From: Imbricaverruca yamaguchii
Taxonomy: Eukaryota; Arthropoda; Thecostraca; Neoverrucidae
DNA: 64,000 nt
Direction: 5' to 3'
NCBI GenBank assembly: GCA_034440575.1
Contig: JAOTOL010001519.1
Span: 359,501 to 423,500, forward strand
Below the pieces are notes generated by a model, which did no database searches, was not told where the DNA came from, and saw only the letters and a list, made by a program, of their open reading frames with translations. How positions within the stretch are numbered: position 1 is the stretch's first letter; the number at the start of each line of letters is the position of its first letter. This document shows, in pieces, positions 61,506 through 64,000 of the stretch. Both the position numbers and the translations under genes were made by a program.

Positions 61506-62040
61506 TGACCTTATGTATACACAAACACCCATACTCCTCCACCCCCACCCACACAATATGCATCAACGTAAATGTGCATTTGTTTATTTCCTGTCACATA
61601 AACATGAACACATGCCATGCTTCGGTGCCTAGTGTTCAACAGAAGCAAAGCAGGAGTGGAGAAAAAGAGCGCCTGATCTGCAGCTAGTTAGACATAGCCA
61701 CCAGTATCTCAACACGCTGCCGACACCAAGATTGTGTGAACTTCAGCGCGGCCTAGGGGCAGAGGCCCCCTTTCATCCCCCCCCCCCAAAAAAAACGCGC
61801 CGACGTCATGCAGTTGACTCCGGAAGGGTTGGGAGCCAGTAGAAGGGTTGGCGAATTGGGGGGAACCAACGACCCTTGGGGGAGACATCACACCGCCCGG
61901 CCGAAATGGAACGCTACCCGGCGTGGCTGCGATAATATGTCGCACCAACGACCGACCCGCCGTGGAGGGCGCGCTACGTGGCCCCGCTACGCCGCCACTG
62001 TCCACTGGCCGGTGGCCGTCGTCCACTGTTGGCTGATCAC
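61501..62040. other. Unassigned sequence
   Basis: No gene recognised. Overlapping frames at 61709-62065 lack domains. Confidence 0.4.
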
Positions 62041-62463
62041 TGCACAACATATATATATATATTGAATATCATCTATACAAATCATACAATAAGTGGAACA
62101 CTGAGAGAAACTATAGTTCCACCACAAAATACATCACCATGCGGTTCTTCCTTATTATTTTGTCATCAATTATGACACCAAGGTGTAAGATTTGCTGTTT
62201 TAGATAACTATTTGCCGATAATTTACGGCTATGTTAATGGTCACTGCGCAAAGTATATATATATATATATGTATATATTGAATATCATCTATACAAATCA
62301 TACAATAAGTGGAACACTGAGAGAAACTATAGTTCCACCACAAAATACATCACCATGCGGTTCTTCCTTATTATTTTGTATCAATTATGACACCAATATG
62401 TAAGATTTGCTGTTTTAGATAACTATTTGCCGATAATTTATGGCTATGTTAATGGTCACTGCG

Positions 62464-62530
<67 letters not shown>

Positions 62531-62724
62531 GTATTGAATATCATCTGGATAAATCATACAATAACTGGAACACTGAGAGAAACTATAGTTCCACCACAAA
62601 ACGCATCACCATGCGGTTCTTTCTTATTAATTTGTCATCAATTATGACACCAAGATGTATGATTTGCTGTTTTAGATAACCAATTGTAGATAATTTATGG
62701 CTATATTAATGGTCACTGCGCAAA

Positions 62725-62796
<72 letters not shown>
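62041..62796 (+). repeat. Three ~200-bp tandem units joined by (TA)n
   Basis: TTGAATATCATCT starts at 62062, 62278 and 62534. Each unit contains a TGGAAC...GTTCCA stem, then ACCATGCGGTTCTT and TTTGCTGTTTTAGATAAC, and ends GGTCACTGCGCAAA followed by a TA tract of variable length. The last TA tract runs to 62796. Confidence 0.92.
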
Positions 62797-62799
<3 letters not shown>

Positions 62800-62814
62800 C
62801 ATTATTCACAAGGA

Positions 62815-63205
62815 AAGTTCCATTCCTTTCTTTCCTGACGATGCCGATGTCATGATTACAGCATCAAATATCATTGAAAAACAGTTGAAAGTGAATGACA
62901 TTGGTCCAGGAATAAACCAATGGTTCGAGGCCAATAGATCATCATTGAATAACACAAAAATACATTACCAATTGTACTCATCTACTCCAAGTACTGACAT
63001 TAATATAGGCTCACAATATCTAAAATTAATCATCTAAAACAGCAAGTAATGGCTCTTGCTGTCATAATTGATGAAAAATTAGTAAGGGAGGACCACATTG
63101 GATATATTGCTGCAAAACAAAGATGTATTCATGCTTTACATGCTGTGACTTTAAATACTGGTGCAATTATTCGATTCGTCCATATTGAAGCTATTATGCA
63201 TTAAC
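62815..63205 (+). pseudogene. LINE reverse-transcriptase fragment with altered catalytic box
   Basis: A plus frame reads FPDDADVMITASN, where the conserved FADD box has become FPDD, followed by INQWFEANRSSLNNTKIHY. This matches the palm and the W..AN.LSLN..KT.Y segment of CR1/Jockey-like LINEs. After a frameshift near 63030, another frame continues AVIIDEKLVREDHI, the next conserved block (LG..ID..L.W..HI). It is 5'-truncated at the TA tract and is a fossil. Confidence 0.75.
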
Positions 63206-63248
63206 TTTGGGAAGCAATCATCCAACAAAACTAGACTGATGCATTTGT

Positions 63249-63340
63249 GTGTGTGCATATGAATATGCATATATGTATATGTATACACATGCGTATGCGT
63301 ATGTATATGTGTATGCATGCATATATGTGTGCATCCAAAG
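63249..63340 (+). repeat. ATGTAT/GCATAT-rich microsatellite
   Basis: Imperfect alternation of purine and pyrimidine (TGCATATGTATATG-like). Confidence 0.75.
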
Positions 63341-63549
63341 CAGAAAACACAAAATTGGAGGTGTGTCTGCAATACATTGTTTGAAATCGCTGAAAGCAAG
63401 ACAGCCCTATCTAACTGATTTTGTTGCTGCTGAAGCTGAAGCTGAAGATGAATAAATCTCACGCTATCCACAATTAATTATAATTTACAAAAAGAAGAAG
63501 AAGAAGATTTTCCAGCCAAAGTTTGTCCAATACACCTCAACTTTTGTAT

Positions 63550-63880
63550 CCTGAATTAATGACCCCTATGTGATGCTCCAAATAGAAGGACATAATTCAT
63601 ATTGACCTTATCTAACCCTTTGGCGAGTTTATACATTTCAGTCATTTCACCACTTAATCTCATGTACTTGGGTGAGTGCATGTCTAATGTCATGAACCTT
63701 TCTCCACATTCTAAGTTACCCAATCCACTGATAAGTCTGGTGGCTTTGCGTTGCACTCCTTCTAGCCTACCTATATCTGTTTCTAAGTAAGGGTTCTATG
63801 CCTACGCAGAATATTCCAAGTGGGGTCGCACATAAACTAAGTACAGTTTTTCATGACTTCTTTGCAGTCCTATAAGTCAT
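63550..63880 (-). pseudogene. LINE reverse-transcriptase C-terminal fragment (CR1-like)
   Basis: On the minus strand YVRPHLEYS is followed by two in-frame stops, then NPYLETDIGRLEGVQRKATR and LISGLGNLECGERF, then PKYMRLSGEMTEMYKL. This is the well-known downstream segment of CR1/L2-type reverse transcriptases (VRP.LEY...NP....DI..LE.VQR.ATR.I.GL). It is inactivated by stops and lacks the catalytic domain. A GAAGAAGAAG tract lies beyond its downstream end at 63490-63507. Confidence 0.85.
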
Positions 63881-64000
63881 ACGCTTATAAATGATTCACA
63901 GTGTTCTGGTTGCCTTTTTCCCATCTGAGGTACCTTGTTTCACTGATTTACGGCCATTTGAAACTAACGCACATACGTATATTTCATCTTCAATAACATC

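Overview
This is a eukaryotic, almost certainly animal, genomic window that looks intergenic or repeat-rich. The evidence is long (TA)n and (CT)n microsatellites, many minisatellites, tRNA-derived SINEs with target-site duplications, fossil LINE and Ty3/gypsy fragments, TTAA-flanked MITEs, and no operons or bacterial-type genes. GC content is patchy: AT-rich stretches alternate with CpG-rich blocks. I cannot name the species. An invertebrate is my inference, from the SINE, LINE and hAT-like mix. I could not identify a single intact host gene with confidence. Most long open frames are translations of tandem repeats.

Layout, left to right. 0-5 kb: a possible isolated coding fragment (minus strand, 1.5-1.8 kb), a block of AGGTCA half-sites, an ORF with a Cys-rich start resembling multi-copy invertebrate proteins of unknown function (3.0-3.55 kb), and a 76-bp minisatellite. 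5-17 kb: mostly unassigned sequence with a TTAA-bounded MITE (7.6-8.5 kb), a degenerate ~20-bp-period array interrupted by a tRNA-derived SINE (11.2-12.0 kb), a second tRNA-like SINE (14 kb) and a GCC-rich block. 17-28 kb: a LINE fragment, SINE copies, 28-bp and 39-bp GC-rich minisatellites, a homopolymer tract that is probably an assembly artefact (25.9-26.3 kb), a long inverted repeat around (TA)n, a 266-bp tandem duplication and a long (TA)n. 29-36 kb: an 18-bp-based minisatellite, a second MITE, a LINE reverse-transcriptase fossil continuous with a 35-bp minisatellite that appears to derive from it, and a SINE. 36.5-40.5 kb: a decayed Ty3/gypsy pol interrupted by a SINE and a ~57-bp mini-retroposon, ending in a 33-bp minisatellite. 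42-50 kb: SINE copies and two further degenerate ~20-bp arrays. 52-60 kb: 63-bp, 56-bp, 22-bp and 35-bp tandem arrays, a third MITE, a SINE with a perfect 13-bp duplication, a CpG-rich block, and the largest degenerate ~20-bp array with a (CT)n run. 61-64 kb: (TA)n-linked tandem units and two LINE reverse-transcriptase fossils.

The most unusual signals are these: (1) at least five loci with highly diverged arrays of ~18-22-bp period and a GGNCC/GCCC core, several next to hAT-like CAGNGGCG ends; (2) a TTAA MITE family that carries paired AGGTCA DR4 motifs; (3) 57-60-bp elements with 13-bp target duplications whose 3' ends match those of longer tRNA SINEs; (4) a minisatellite apparently born inside a LINE reverse transcriptase; (5) about twelve TGACGTCA palindromes where about one is expected. 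All sequence comparisons were made by eye within the window. No database search was run.
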